From positions 1 to 64,000 of the forward strand of contig NZ_JAKZAI010000014.1 of assembly GCF_023156235.1 (NCBI RefSeq): a DNA stretch of 64,000 nt, read 5' to 3'. This document shows positions 43,478 through 52,293 of this stretch, piece by piece (the stretch's first letter is position 1; each line of letters begins with the position of its first letter). The position numbers were made by a program, and so were the translations under genes. This DNA comes from Marinobacter goseongensis (GTDB lineage Bacteria; Pseudomonadota; Gammaproteobacteria; Pseudomonadales; Oleiphilaceae). The notes below the pieces were generated by a model, which saw only the letters and a program-made list of their open reading frames with translations, was not told the DNA's origin and did not search any database.

Positions 43478-45991
43478 CTAGGCAGTCTCAGACTCCAAAA
43501 CAGGCCGCCGCTGATCCCGCTCGGTGGTCCACTGCTGCACCGGATCGGTTTTCTCAGGGGCGTTGACGAACTCACGGAATCGCTTGCGTTTCTCCGGGTC
43601 TGCCACCGCCGTTTTCCACTCGCATTGGTAGGTGCCCACCAGGCCTTCCATGTGTTCTTCCAGCTCCGCGCCCAGGCCGAGGCTGTCTTCCAGCACCACC
43701 TGTTTGAGGTAATCCAGGCCGCCTTCCAGGTTCTCCATCCACACGCTGGTGCGCTGCAGCCGGTCCGCGGTGCGCACATAGAACATCAGCACCCGGTCGA
43801 TGGTGCGGATCAGCGCCTCGTCAGACAGATCGGTGGCGAACAGATCGGCGTGGCGCGGGCGCATGCCGCCGTTGCCGCACACGTACAGGTTCCAACCGTT
43901 CTCGGTGGCAATCACGCCGATGTCCTTGCTCTGGGCCTCGGCGCATTCGCGGGTACAGCCGGAGACCGCCATCTTGATCTTGTGGGGCGAACGCAGGCCC
44001 TTGTAGCGGTTCTCCAGGAAGATCGCCATGCCCACGCTGTCCTGCACGCCGTAACGGCACCAGGTGCTGCCGACGCAGGATTTCACCGTGCGCAGGGACT
44101 TGCCGTAGGCGTGGCCGGTCTCGAAGCCGGCGGCGATGAGCTTCTCCCAGATCGCCGGCAGCTCGCTCAGGGTGGCACCGAACAGGTCGACCCGCTGACC
44201 GCCGGTGATCTTGGTGTACAGGTTGTACTCCTTGGCCACTTCGCCGAGCACGATGAGTTTGTCCGGGGTGATTTCCCCGCCGGGGATGCGCGGCACGATG
44301 GAGTAGGTGCCGTTTTTCTGCATGTTCGCCATGAAGGTGTCGTTGGTGTCCTGTAGCGGCACGTGGTCGGTGGCCAGGATGTGCTCGTTCCAGCAGGTGG
44401 CGAGGATGGATGCCACCGTGGGTTTGCAGATGTCGCAGCCGTGACCCTTGCCGTGGTCGCGGATCAGGGTGTGGAAGGTGCGAATGCCGTTCACCTTCAC
44501 CAGGTGGAACAGTTCCTGGCGGCTGTATGGGAAGTGTTCGCACAGGTCCTTGCTGACCTCCACACCGCGTTTTTCCAGTTCGCTGTCCACCACGTTTTTC
44601 AGCAGTGCGGCGCAGCCACCACAGCCGGTGCTGGCCTTGGTTTCGCCCTTTACGCTGGCAAGATCGCTGCAGCCGGCGTCAATGGCGCCGCAGATGTCGC
44701 CCTTGGTGACGTTGTGACAGGAGCAGATAGAGGCGGTTTCCGGCAGCGCGTCCGGGCCCAGTGCCGGGGCGCCGCCCTGGCTTTCCGGCAGGATCAGGGT
44801 TTCCGGGTTGTCCGGCAGGGTGATGTCGTTGAGGGCGTACTGCAGCAAGGTGTCGTAGTGGCTGTTGTCGCCCACCAGGATGGCACCGAGCAGAGTTTTG
44901 CCGTCTTCGCTGATCACCATGCGGCGGTAATGTCCCACTTTCTCGTCGTTGAAACGGATGTTGCGGGCGCCCGGGGTCTGGGCGTGGGCGTCACCGATGG
45001 AGCCCACATCCACGCCCAGCAGTTTGAGTTTGGTACTCATGTCGGCGCCGGTGAAGGCCGCCTCGCGGTCGCCGTTGAGGGCCGCGGCCAGGGTGCGGGC
45101 CATGGTGTAACCAGGCGCCACGAGCCCGAAAATACGCTCGCTCCACAGGGCGCACTCACCAATGGCATGAATGTGCGGGTCGGAGGTGGTGCATTGATTG
45201 TTGATCACGATGCCACCCCGCTCGCCGATGTCCAGACCGCTGGCACGGGCCAGGGTGTCCTGGGGGCGGATGCCGGCGGAGAACACGATCAGGTCGGTTT
45301 CCAGATGGCTGTCGTCGCTGAAGTTCATACGCAGGCGGGCGTGCTCGCCGTCGACAATCTCGGTGGTGGCCTTTTCGGTGTGCACCTGCACGCCCAGCTC
45401 CTCGATCTTACGTTTGAGCAGGGCACCGCCGTCGGTGTCCAGTTGAACCGGCATCAGTCGCGGCGCAAACTCCACCACATGGGCGTTCACCCCCAGGCTC
45501 TTCAGGGCGTTGGCCGCTTCCAACCCAAGCAGGCCTCCGCCCACCACCACGCCGGTCTTGACGCCCGCGGCACTGGCCCGAATACGGTCGAGGTCCTCCA
45601 GGGTGCGGTATACCAGGCAGTGGGGATGCTCATTGCCCTTGATCGGCGGCACGAACGGGTAGGAGCCTGTGGCCAGCACTAGCTCGTCGTAGGCATAGTC
45701 ACCCATGGGCGTGGTGATGGTCTGGTTTTCGCGGTCAATGGCGGTGACCTGCTCGCCCAGGTGCAGATCGATGTGGTTTTCGGCATACCATTCCGCAGTG
45801 CCCATGGCGAGGTCGGCGTGGGTGGAACCGCCGAAATATTCGGACAGATGCACGCGATCGTAGGCCAGCAGTTTCTCCTCACCAAAGACCTTGATGTGGA
45901 AACGATCGGCCGCCGCGGTGGCGGTCAGCTGCTCGAGGAAATGGTGGCCTACCATGCCGTTACCGATCACGATCAGGGTGTGCTTGCTCAT
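43478..45991 (-). CDS. nirB: Assimilatory nitrite reductase large subunit
   Basis: The 837-residue protein has an FAD/NADH-binding half (residues 1 to about 320, VIGNGMVGHHFLEQL). A BFD-type [2Fe-2S] domain follows (CSCHNV ... CGGC), then the sulfite/nitrite reductase half with siroheme-[4Fe-4S] ligands CVGSTWC and CTREC. It reduces nitrite to ammonium with NADH, together with NirD. AGAGGAA before ATG 45991 supports that start over 46024. It is the second gene of the nasC-nirB-nirD unit. Confidence 0.97.
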   Translation of the reverse strand: MSKHTLIVIGNGMVGHHFLEQLTATAAADRFHIKVFGEEKLLAYDRVHLSEYFGGSTHADLAMGTAEWYAENHIDLHLGEQVTAIDRENQTITTPMGDYAYDELVLATGSYPFVPPIKGNEHPHCLVYRTLEDLDRIRASAAGVKTGVVVGGGLLGLEAANALKSLGVNAHVVEFAPRLMPVQLDTDGGALLKRKIEELGVQVHTEKATTEIVDGEHARLRMNFSDDSHLETDLIVFSAGIRPQDTLARASGLDIGERGGIVINNQCTTSDPHIHAIGECALWSERIFGLVAPGYTMARTLAAALNGDREAAFTGADMSTKLKLLGVDVGSIGDAHAQTPGARNIRFNDEKVGHYRRMVISEDGKTLLGAILVGDNSHYDTLLQYALNDITLPDNPETLILPESQGGAPALGPDALPETASICSCHNVTKGDICGAIDAGCSDLASVKGETKASTGCGGCAALLKNVVDSELEKRGVEVSKDLCEHFPYSRQELFHLVKVNGIRTFHTLIRDHGKGHGCDICKPTVASILATCWNEHILATDHVPLQDTNDTFMANMQKNGTYSIVPRIPGGEITPDKLIVLGEVAKEYNLYTKITGGQRVDLFGATLSELPAIWEKLIAAGFETGHAYGKSLRTVKSCVGSTWCRYGVQDSVGMAIFLENRYKGLRSPHKIKMAVSGCTRECAEAQSKDIGVIATENGWNLYVCGNGGMRPRHADLFATDLSDEALIRTIDRVLMFYVRTADRLQRTSVWMENLEGGLDYLKQVVLEDSLGLGAELEEHMEGLVGTYQCEWKTAVADPEKRKRFREFVNAPEKTDPVQQWTTERDQRRPVLESETA

Positions 45992-46020
45992 GGGTGTTCC
46001 TCTTTCTTGCACCGGCGCCA

Positions 46021-47259
46021 TCACGCGGCGTCGCAGTAGGGTTTGCCAAAGGCCAGATGGGCCCGGTAGGGGCTGATGTCATCGCCTTGTTGAATGCGTT
46101 CGCTGTACCAGGGGCCATCGGTGGTTTCACCGAACAGCACCGCGCCGGTCAGACGCTGGTCGCGGACCAGCAGCCGGCAGTAATGTCGGGTTTCATGGTC
46201 CTGCCAGATCACCGATTCGGTGTCGCCGTCTGGCTGGGTCTGGCCGCAGGAAAATATGGGAATGCCGCTGATTTTCAGGCGGGTGGCAATCACCGCAGGC
46301 TCGAACGCGGCGGTGCTGGCGTTGTCACACAGCACCTGTGCCAGAACCTCGGCCTGCTGATAGCCGGGTTCCACCAGGCCGAAGGTCTGCCCGCCTATCT
46401 GGCAGCATTCGCCGAGAGCAAAAATGGCCGGGTCGCGGGTTTGCAGCCGGGAATCGACAGTAATGGCGCGGGCGCAGTTCAGGCCGGCGGAATCGGCCAG
46501 CCCGATGTTGGGGGTGATACCGGCGGCAATCACCACCAGATCGGTGCTGATCAGGGTTTCGTCGTCCAGTTGCACTGCGCGCACCGAGTCCCGCCCCAGC
46601 AGCGCCACTGGTGATGTGCGGGTGCGGATGGTCAGCCCCCGCTCGGCCAACGCCGTTTCCAGCAGATTACCGCCGGTGGGGTCGAGCTGACGGTTCAGCA
46701 GATGGTTGCTGCGATGCAGTACGGTCACGGCCATGCCACGGCTACGCAGCCCCTCGGCGGCTTCAAGACCGAGAAAACCGCCGCCGATGACGACCGCGCG
46801 ACGGTGGCGCTGGCTGATATCAATGAGTTTGCGGGTGTCACGCAGGTCGCGAAAGCCCACCACACCCTCCAGATCCTCACCATCAATGCCGAGACGGGCC
46901 GACCGTGAGCCGGTGGCGATTACCAGGCTCGAGTAGCTCTGGACCCGTCCGCTGGCGGTGACGACCGTTTTGGTGTCGCGATCGATCGCGGTCACCGGGT
47001 CACCCTGATGTACCTTGATGTTGTGGCGGTGATACCAGTCGGGCGGCTGCAGGCACAGGCTGTGTTCACTGGCGTCGCCGGCAAGCAGTGCCGACAGCTG
47101 GATGCGGTTGTAGGCCGGGCAGGCTTCGCCGTTGAACACCACGATGCGTCGGAACGGCTGGCGCGGTTGCGCCACCAGTCGCTCCAGCAGACGTTGCGCC
47201 ACCATGCCGTGGCCGCAGACAACCAGAGTATTCAGAGAGTTATGCCCGGCGGTGGTCAT
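46021..47259 (-). CDS. nasC: NasC-like NADH:FAD electron-transfer subunit of nitrate reductase
   Basis: The 412-residue protein has two dinucleotide-binding motifs (VVCGHGMVAQRLLERL and VVIGGGFLGLEAAEGL) and resembles the N-terminal FAD/NADH half of NirB, with no siroheme domain. In Klebsiella, NasC of this type delivers NADH electrons to the NasA catalytic subunit, and nasA is present here at 53331. ATG 47259 with AAAGGA upstream is chosen. It begins the nasC-nirB-nirD unit behind its own sigma-54 promoter and attenuator. Confidence 0.82.
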   Translation of the reverse strand: MTTAGHNSLNTLVVCGHGMVAQRLLERLVAQPRQPFRRIVVFNGEACPAYNRIQLSALLAGDASEHSLCLQPPDWYHRHNIKVHQGDPVTAIDRDTKTVVTASGRVQSYSSLVIATGSRSARLGIDGEDLEGVVGFRDLRDTRKLIDISQRHRRAVVIGGGFLGLEAAEGLRSRGMAVTVLHRSNHLLNRQLDPTGGNLLETALAERGLTIRTRTSPVALLGRDSVRAVQLDDETLISTDLVVIAAGITPNIGLADSAGLNCARAITVDSRLQTRDPAIFALGECCQIGGQTFGLVEPGYQQAEVLAQVLCDNASTAAFEPAVIATRLKISGIPIFSCGQTQPDGDTESVIWQDHETRHYCRLLVRDQRLTGAVLFGETTDGPWYSERIQQGDDISPYRAHLAFGKPYCDAA

Positions 47260-47295
47260 GTTCGCTGTCCTTTCCCGGCGTGATTTCAGCCCAAC

Positions 47296-47343
47296 AAAAA
47301 AAAGCCGGAGCATCTCCTCCCCGAAGGGACTCGATGGTCCGGC
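47296..47343 (-). terminator. Leader terminator (attenuator) upstream of nasC-nirBD
   Basis: On the minus strand GCCGGA pairs with TCCGGC, with inner pairs CATC/GATG and TCCC/GGGA, and eight T follow. It lies between a sigma-54 promoter and nasC, so transcription must pass it to reach the genes. Confidence 0.85.
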
Positions 47344-47354
47344 GCCAATGCCAA
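47339..47354 (-). promoter_or_regulatory. Candidate ANTAR antitermination hairpin, nasC leader
   Basis: On the minus strand TTGGC-[ATTGGC]-GCCGG forms a five-pair stem (two G-U) with a six-base loop having A at position 1 and G at 4, as in known ANTAR targets. Its 3' strand (47339-47343) is part of the terminator's 5' strand, so the two structures exclude each other. A second six-base-loop hairpin, GGGA-[AGAATG]-TCCC, lies upstream at 47390-47403. Confidence 0.65.
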
Positions 47355-47415
47355 CAACAATGATCTGATGGTCCGGCCAGTCCATAGCCGGGACATTCTT
47401 CCCTACGTTTACTAC

Positions 47416-47431
47416 TGCTAACTCTGTGCCA
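47416..47431 (-). promoter_or_regulatory. Sigma-54 promoter of nasC-nirB-nirD
   Basis: The minus strand reads TGGCACAGAGTTAGCA, giving GG-N10-GC spacing and one mismatch to TGGCAC-N5-TTGC. It lies 172 bp before nasC. Confidence 0.8.
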
Positions 47432-47459
47432 GTTTTACGAATGCAATATAAACAACAGG

Positions 47460-48386
47460 TTAGGCGTTCTCTTCCGCAGGCCGGGCCTGAGTCGTGCGCC
47501 CGGACGGGGCGGTGTGCACCGCGAAGGTGCTGGCGGCCGCATCCGTTTCGTCAGCGTTATTGTCGGCGCCGGAGGTGTCCCGGGGCGGTGTGTGTTTAGC
47601 GGGAAAGCTCTGCTTTTCATACAGGAACGACAACACCGCCTGGCGATAGTGCACGTACTCCGGATGATCCGCCAGGGCTACCCGGTTGCGGGGTCGTGGC
47701 AGCTTGATGTGCAGCTCCTCACCGACGGTGGCTGCTGGACCGTTGGTCATCATCACGATGCGGTCAGACAACAGCACCGCCTCATCCACGTCGTGGGTAA
47801 TCATGATCACCGTGCTGTTCAGATCCTGCTGGATCTCCATTAGCGAGTCCTGCAGGTGCGCGCGGGTCAGCGCATCCAGCGCGCCGAACGGTTCATCCAT
47901 CAGCAGCACGCTGGGCTTCATCGCCAGTGCCCTGGCAATGCCCACCCGTTGTGCCATGCCACCGGAAATCTCACCGGGGCGCTTGTCCAGAGCGTGCCCC
48001 ATGTTCACCAGATTCAGGTTGTGCAGAATCCAGTCGCGGCGCTCGGCTTTGCTCATGGATTTGCGGAACACCTGTTGTACTGCCAGTTCGACGTTCTGGT
48101 ACACCGTCAGCCAGGGCATCAGTGAATGGTTCTGGAACACCACGGCGCGCTCCGGCCCCGGAGTGTTGACCTCGTGGCCATCCAGCACACAGCCGCCACG
48201 GCTGGCTTGCAGCAGCCCGGCGACGATATTCAGCACCGTGGATTTACCACAACCGGAGTGTCCGATCAGTGACACAAACTCCCCTTTGCGGATCTTCAGG
48301 TCCACGTTCTCCAGCGCGATGAACGGTCCGCCGGGGGTGTCGAAAGCCATTTGAACGTTGGTTAATTCGAGATGGGGCTTGCTCAT
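47460..48386 (-). CDS. nrtD: Nitrate/nitrite ABC transporter ATP-binding subunit
   Basis: The 308-residue ATPase has Walker A GHSGCGKST, signature ISGGMAQR and Walker B VLLMDEP. It resembles NrtD/NasD of the nitrate/sulfonate/taurine class. The C-terminal tail beyond about residue 255 is Ala/Thr-rich and not conserved. GAGGAA before ATG 48386 is used as start. It is last in the nrtA-nrtB-nrtD unit; an NtrC site for the next unit lies inside its 3' end. Confidence 0.93.
   Translation of the reverse strand: MSKPHLELTNVQMAFDTPGGPFIALENVDLKIRKGEFVSLIGHSGCGKSTVLNIVAGLLQASRGGCVLDGHEVNTPGPERAVVFQNHSLMPWLTVYQNVELAVQQVFRKSMSKAERRDWILHNLNLVNMGHALDKRPGEISGGMAQRVGIARALAMKPSVLLMDEPFGALDALTRAHLQDSLMEIQQDLNSTVIMITHDVDEAVLLSDRIVMMTNGPAATVGEELHIKLPRPRNRVALADHPEYVHYRQAVLSFLYEKQSFPAKHTPPRDTSGADNNADETDAAASTFAVHTAPSGRTTQARPAEENA
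47515..47530. promoter_or_regulatory. NtrC-type binding site upstream of nasC promoter
   Basis: TGCACCGCGAAGGTGC fits GCAC-N7-GTGC exactly. It lies about 85 bp upstream of the -24 box, inside the 3' end of nrtD. Confidence 0.65.
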
Positions 48387-48406
48387 AGCTGTTTCCTCAA
48401 CTGACA

Positions 48407-49414
48407 TTATTCGTTCCAGGCCACTTTCTTCTGCACCAGCAGCATGATCCGGTCCAGCAGAAAGCCAATAAAGCCGATGGCCAGCACCGCCACCATGATC
48501 CGGCTCAGGGACTGGCTGCTGCCGTTCTGGAACTCATCCCAGACAAACTTACCCAGTCCAGGGCTTTGGGCCAGCATTTCGGCGGCGATCAGCACCATCC
48601 AGGCAATACCCAGCGACACCCGCAGGCCGGTAAAAATCATCGGAATCGACGACGGCAGCACCACCCGGCGAACGTGGGTCCAGAACGACAGCTGCAACAC
48701 CTTGGAGACGTTCAGCAGATCCGGATTGACCGCGGCCACACCCACGCTGGTATTGATCAGGGTGGGCCACAGGCTGCACAGGGTCACCGTGATCATCGAG
48801 GTCAGGAATGACTTCTCGAACATCGGGTCATCACTGACGTAGGTGGCGGAGACCACCATGGTCACCAGCGGCAACCAGGCCAGCGGCGACACCGGCTTGA
48901 AGATCTGGATCAGCGGATTGACCGCCGCCGAAAAATGCCGGTTCAGACCGATGATGATGCCCAGCGGCACTGCGATCAGCGTGGCCAGCACAAAACCGGC
49001 CAGCACGGTGCCCAGGCTGGTGACGATCTGATCGAAAAACGTCGGGGCGCCCGGATAGGAGCGAATCCGCACCTCGGCATCGGGGTTGTCCGCCAGAATG
49101 CGTTCGTTGCGCTGCTCCTGCATGGTGACGAATTTTGCTGCCCGGTCCCGCTGATCACTGTGCTCCTGCCACAGCTGGCCGGACTGCTCCAGCACCTGGG
49201 CCGGCCCCGGGAACGCCCCGAGGGAGGTCTGGACCTGAGGCGCGGCCAGATGCCAGAACCCCAGAAACAGCAGGATACCGATGGCCGGCAACAGCAGCTG
49301 ACGGGCAGCGCCCGCCAGGTTGCGTGCGGTCAGTTTGTCGCTGACCGACCGCAGCCAGAGCTGGGCCTGAACCGGCAGCCGGGTCTGATTGCGGGTCTGA
49401 TTGAGTGTTGTCAT
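48407..49414 (-). CDS. nrtB: Nitrate ABC transporter permease
   Basis: A 335-residue BPD-type permease with about six membrane segments. The conserved cytoplasmic EAA loop region is LNVSKVLQLSFWTHVRRVVLPSSIP. The long periplasmic loop after the first segment is normal for NrtB/NasE. AGGAG precedes ATG 49414. The gaps to nrtA and nrtD are 23 and 20 bases, indicating one transcript. Confidence 0.94.
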   Translation of the reverse strand: MTTLNQTRNQTRLPVQAQLWLRSVSDKLTARNLAGAARQLLLPAIGILLFLGFWHLAAPQVQTSLGAFPGPAQVLEQSGQLWQEHSDQRDRAAKFVTMQEQRNERILADNPDAEVRIRSYPGAPTFFDQIVTSLGTVLAGFVLATLIAVPLGIIIGLNRHFSAAVNPLIQIFKPVSPLAWLPLVTMVVSATYVSDDPMFEKSFLTSMITVTLCSLWPTLINTSVGVAAVNPDLLNVSKVLQLSFWTHVRRVVLPSSIPMIFTGLRVSLGIAWMVLIAAEMLAQSPGLGKFVWDEFQNGSSQSLSRIMVAVLAIGFIGFLLDRIMLLVQKKVAWNE

Positions 49415-49437
49415 GCGATGTCTCCTGCCCCCCGGTC

Positions 49438-50808
49438 TCAGGGAGTTTCTGAACCTTTCAGCCCGATCTTGAAGCTGTCGATATAGGCGTTCGGCGTTTT
49501 CGGAGTGAATGCCACGCCGTCGATCAGTTCGCCCTGGTAGGGACGGGCGAAATTCTCGCCTTCAAGGTCCGGGAAGTCCTCGGCACTGAGGGTGCCGTCG
49601 GCGATCAGTGAGGAAGCTGCCTCGGCGTAGATGTCGGCGCGATACACTTTGGCAGCGGTCTCCATGTACCAGTCATCCGACTTGGGTTCCGGAATCTGGC
49701 CCCAGCGGCGCATCTGGCTGAGATACCAGATGGCATCGGACGGGTACGGGTAGGTGGCGAAGTGGCGGAAGAATACGTTGAAGTCCGGTACCTCACGCAC
49801 GTCGCCTTTCTCATACTCGAAGGTGCCGGTCATGGAGTTGGCAATGACTTCCTCGTCGGCACCCACGTAGCTGGAGCGGGCCAGGATTTTTACCGCCTCC
49901 GCGCGATTGGCGTTGTCATTTTCGTCAAGCCAGTGGGCCGCGCGGATCAAGGCTCGCAGCAGGCGCAGGTGGGTATTGGGGTATTGCTCCGCCCAGTCTT
50001 CGGTCACACCGAACACTTTTTCCGGGTTGTTGGGCCAGATCTCGTAGTCGGTGATCACCGGCACGCCGATGCCTTTGAACACGGCCTGCTGATTCCACGG
50101 CTCGCCCACGCAATAGCCCTGAATGGTGCCTGCTTCCATGGTGGCCGGCATCTGCGGCGGTGGAGTAACCGAGAGGTGGACGTCCGCCCCCAGCGTTCCG
50201 CTGGTGTCGCCGCGCTGGGGGGCATACAAGCCGGGGTTCAGACCTCCGGCGGCCAGCCAGTAACGCAGCTCGTAATTGTGGGTAGAGACCGGGAACACCA
50301 TGCCCATGCGAAACCGCTCACCCTTGTCGCGGTACTGTTCAATCACCGGCTTGAGCGCAACGGCGCTGATGGGGTGGGCCGGCTTGCCGTCAGCGTTATC
50401 GTCGATGTGCGGGCGCATCTGCTCCCACACATCGTTGGAGACCGTGATGCCGTTGCCGTTCAGGTCCATGCTGAAGGCGGTGATGATGTCGGCCTGGGTG
50501 CCGTAGCCGATGGTTGCGCCCAGGGGCTGACCCGCCAACATGTGGGCGCCGTCGAGGGAGCCGGTGACCACACCATCCAGCAACACTTTCCAGTTGGCCT
50601 GGGCTTCCAGTTCCACAAACAGGCCTTCATCCAGGAAGAAGCCTTGCTCCCACGCGATCGCCAGTGGCGCCATATCGGTGAGTTTGATAAAGCCCAGCTT
50701 CAGGTCCGGCTTCTCGGCCGGTCCGATCTCGGCCTCGACGCTCGCTGCGCCGGCCAGAAGCAGGGTGGTGGCGGTCAATACTCTGAATATCCTTGGTCCG
50801 GATGTCAT
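49438..50808 (-). CDS. nrtA: Nitrate ABC transporter substrate-binding protein
   Basis: The 456-residue protein has a Sec signal peptide (ending SVEA) and an NrtA/NasF fold (LKLGFIKLTDMAPLAIAWEQGFF, NGNGITVSN). It captures nitrate in the periplasm. CAGGAGACACCG before ATG 50808 fixes the start. It is first in nrtABD, preceded by a leader with terminator and a sigma-54 promoter. It is a paralogue of the cytoplasmic sensor NasS encoded upstream. Confidence 0.95.
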   Translation of the reverse strand: MTSGPRIFRVLTATTLLLAGAASVEAEIGPAEKPDLKLGFIKLTDMAPLAIAWEQGFFLDEGLFVELEAQANWKVLLDGVVTGSLDGAHMLAGQPLGATIGYGTQADIITAFSMDLNGNGITVSNDVWEQMRPHIDDNADGKPAHPISAVALKPVIEQYRDKGERFRMGMVFPVSTHNYELRYWLAAGGLNPGLYAPQRGDTSGTLGADVHLSVTPPPQMPATMEAGTIQGYCVGEPWNQQAVFKGIGVPVITDYEIWPNNPEKVFGVTEDWAEQYPNTHLRLLRALIRAAHWLDENDNANRAEAVKILARSSYVGADEEVIANSMTGTFEYEKGDVREVPDFNVFFRHFATYPYPSDAIWYLSQMRRWGQIPEPKSDDWYMETAAKVYRADIYAEAASSLIADGTLSAEDFPDLEGENFARPYQGELIDGVAFTPKTPNAYIDSFKIGLKGSETP

Positions 50809-50836
50809 CGGTGTCTCCTGACGTTTTTTCAGTCCC

Positions 50837-50875
50837 AAAAAAAACGCCTGCTGCCCTGAAGAGGGAAGCAGGCGT
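50837..50875 (-). terminator. Leader terminator (attenuator) upstream of nrtA
   Basis: On the minus strand ACGCCTGCT pairs with AGCAGGCGT (9 bp), with an inner CCCT/AGGG stem and eight T after it. It lies 28 bases before the nrtA start, downstream of the sigma-54 promoter. Confidence 0.93.
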
Positions 50876-50884
50876 CTGTGCCTG
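50869..50884 (-). promoter_or_regulatory. Candidate ANTAR antitermination hairpin, nrtA leader
   Basis: On the minus strand CAGGC-[ACAGAC]-GCCTG is a perfect five-pair stem with a six-base loop bearing A1 and G4, the ANTAR recognition pattern. Its 3' strand GCCTG is also the 5' strand of the terminator, so NasT binding should block termination. Confidence 0.75.
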
Positions 50885-50932
50885 GGAGTTCAAGTTGTGA
50901 TCAAAGTTTTAGTCGTTGCCTGTCCAAGGTGT

Positions 50933-50948
50933 TGCAGGCCCTGTGCCA
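50933..50948 (-). promoter_or_regulatory. Sigma-54 promoter of nrtABD
   Basis: The minus strand reads TGGCACAGGGCCTGCA, a perfect TGGCAC -24 box and GG-N10-GC spacing (-12 CTGC). It lies 125 bp before the nrtA ATG. Confidence 0.82.
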
Positions 50949-51022
50949 GTTTTTTATCACAATGAAATTAAAGGATATTTTGTTTTCAGGGCCAGTCAGA
51001 AGCATGAGAAGCACCGGGTTTC

Positions 51023-51039
51023 GGAGCGATTTTGGTGCG
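51023..51039. promoter_or_regulatory. Partial NtrC-type site upstream of nrtA promoter
   Basis: GGAGCGATTTTGGTGCG matches the NtrC consensus TGCACTATTTTGGTGCA at 12 of 17 bases, with the right half perfect except for the last base. It lies about 75 bp upstream of the -24 box. Confidence 0.45.
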
Positions 51040-52269
51040 TCAGGCCTCATTTGCGGGCAGTGAGGACGCAGGCCCATCGGACGGCCAGGCGTGACGCTGG
51101 TCGCCCAGCAGGTAATCGCCGGCAACGTTCACCGGTCCGAACTGCCCGCTGAGGGTGAACGGGTGGTGATGCTGGCCCTCGGTCTTGCTGTCGATCACCG
51201 GCGTGTCGATACCCAGGGAAGCAGCCGCGTCGCGGAAAATATCGGGCCGGACAATGCGCCGCAGTGCCTGGCTATCAATGGTGTCCAGCTGCCGGTGGGC
51301 AATCAGACGCGTAGCCAGCCAGTGGGCCTGTGACAGCCACGGAAAATTCGCGGAATGACAGAAGAAATGCTGATGCAGCCCGGGATGAAACGGGCTGCGG
51401 CCATCAGAATGCAGTGGGAATTGCTCGCCGATGTTGCGATCAAAATATTCGCCCAGGTAGTCCGGCCGGGAGAGGACACGGGCCAGCATGGCGTGGTTGT
51501 CGGGGCAGTCCAGCCAGCGGCAGGCCGCCAGCAGAGCACGGATCAGGTGGTGGTGCATTTCCTGGTGCTGTTCGGCCCAGTCGCTACGAACCCCGATCAC
51601 CTTTTCCGGGGCGTTCTGCCAGATCTGGTGACCCGAGTGCAGGATGTGCCCGAGCCGGCGGCGCTCGAGCACGCTGTTCCAGGGTTCGCCGACACAACAG
51701 CCCTCAATGGCGCCGCTTTGCAGCGCGTCCATCATCTGGACCGGTGACACCGGGATGATGTGAAAATCCTGTCCGTTAACGGCTCCGCCGGAATCCAGCC
51801 AGTCCCGCAACTGCAGGTCGTGGCTGGACCAGGGTGCCACCGAGGCCAGCCGCACCGGCTGCTGGCGCTCCCGCGCCAGGGCAACCAGGGCGCGGGCGGT
51901 TTCGATGGGCTTCAACAGATTGGTGCCGGTTCCCAGGATCTGGTCAAACAGACCGTTGCCCAGGGTAATGCCGTTACCATTACGGCTTAGCACCATGCCG
52001 GTGGTGATCGGTATCGGCGGCCGATCGGCGGCAAGCGACATGCTCAGGGGCATGGGGGCGAGCATCTGCCCGCCTTCCAGCAAGCCGAAACTGACCTTAT
52101 CCCGCAGTGAGGCCCAGGAGCTTTCCCGCACCAGTTCCACCCGCAGTCCCTCGGCATCAAACAGCCCGAGTTCCTGCGCCATGATCAGCGGAGCGCTGTC
52201 CAGCAGGGGTACGAAGCCGAGCCTCAGATTAAAGCTGGTGCGCGGGCGTATGGGGGTGGGATTCACCAT
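51040..52269 (-). CDS. nasS: Nitrate/nitrite sensor protein NasS
   Basis: The 409-residue protein resembles NrtA across its length (LRLGFVPLLDSAPLIMAQELGLF, RNGNGITLGN) but has no signal peptide, so it is cytoplasmic, as known for NasS. In the established NasS-NasT system NasS holds NasT inactive until it binds nitrate or nitrite. It lies 24 bp after nasT on the same strand, so the two are co-transcribed. Confidence 0.92.
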   Translation of the reverse strand: MVNPTPIRPRTSFNLRLGFVPLLDSAPLIMAQELGLFDAEGLRVELVRESSWASLRDKVSFGLLEGGQMLAPMPLSMSLAADRPPIPITTGMVLSRNGNGITLGNGLFDQILGTGTNLLKPIETARALVALARERQQPVRLASVAPWSSHDLQLRDWLDSGGAVNGQDFHIIPVSPVQMMDALQSGAIEGCCVGEPWNSVLERRRLGHILHSGHQIWQNAPEKVIGVRSDWAEQHQEMHHHLIRALLAACRWLDCPDNHAMLARVLSRPDYLGEYFDRNIGEQFPLHSDGRSPFHPGLHQHFFCHSANFPWLSQAHWLATRLIAHRQLDTIDSQALRRIVRPDIFRDAAASLGIDTPVIDSKTEGQHHHPFTLSGQFGPVNVAGDYLLGDQRHAWPSDGPASSLPANEA

Positions 52270-52293
52270 GAAAGAGCGGTTACCTCATCAGCC

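Noticed and set aside
44363-45682. 439-codon plus-strand frame opposite nirB
   Set aside because: It is antisense to the conserved NirB FAD and BFD domains, with no family similarity.
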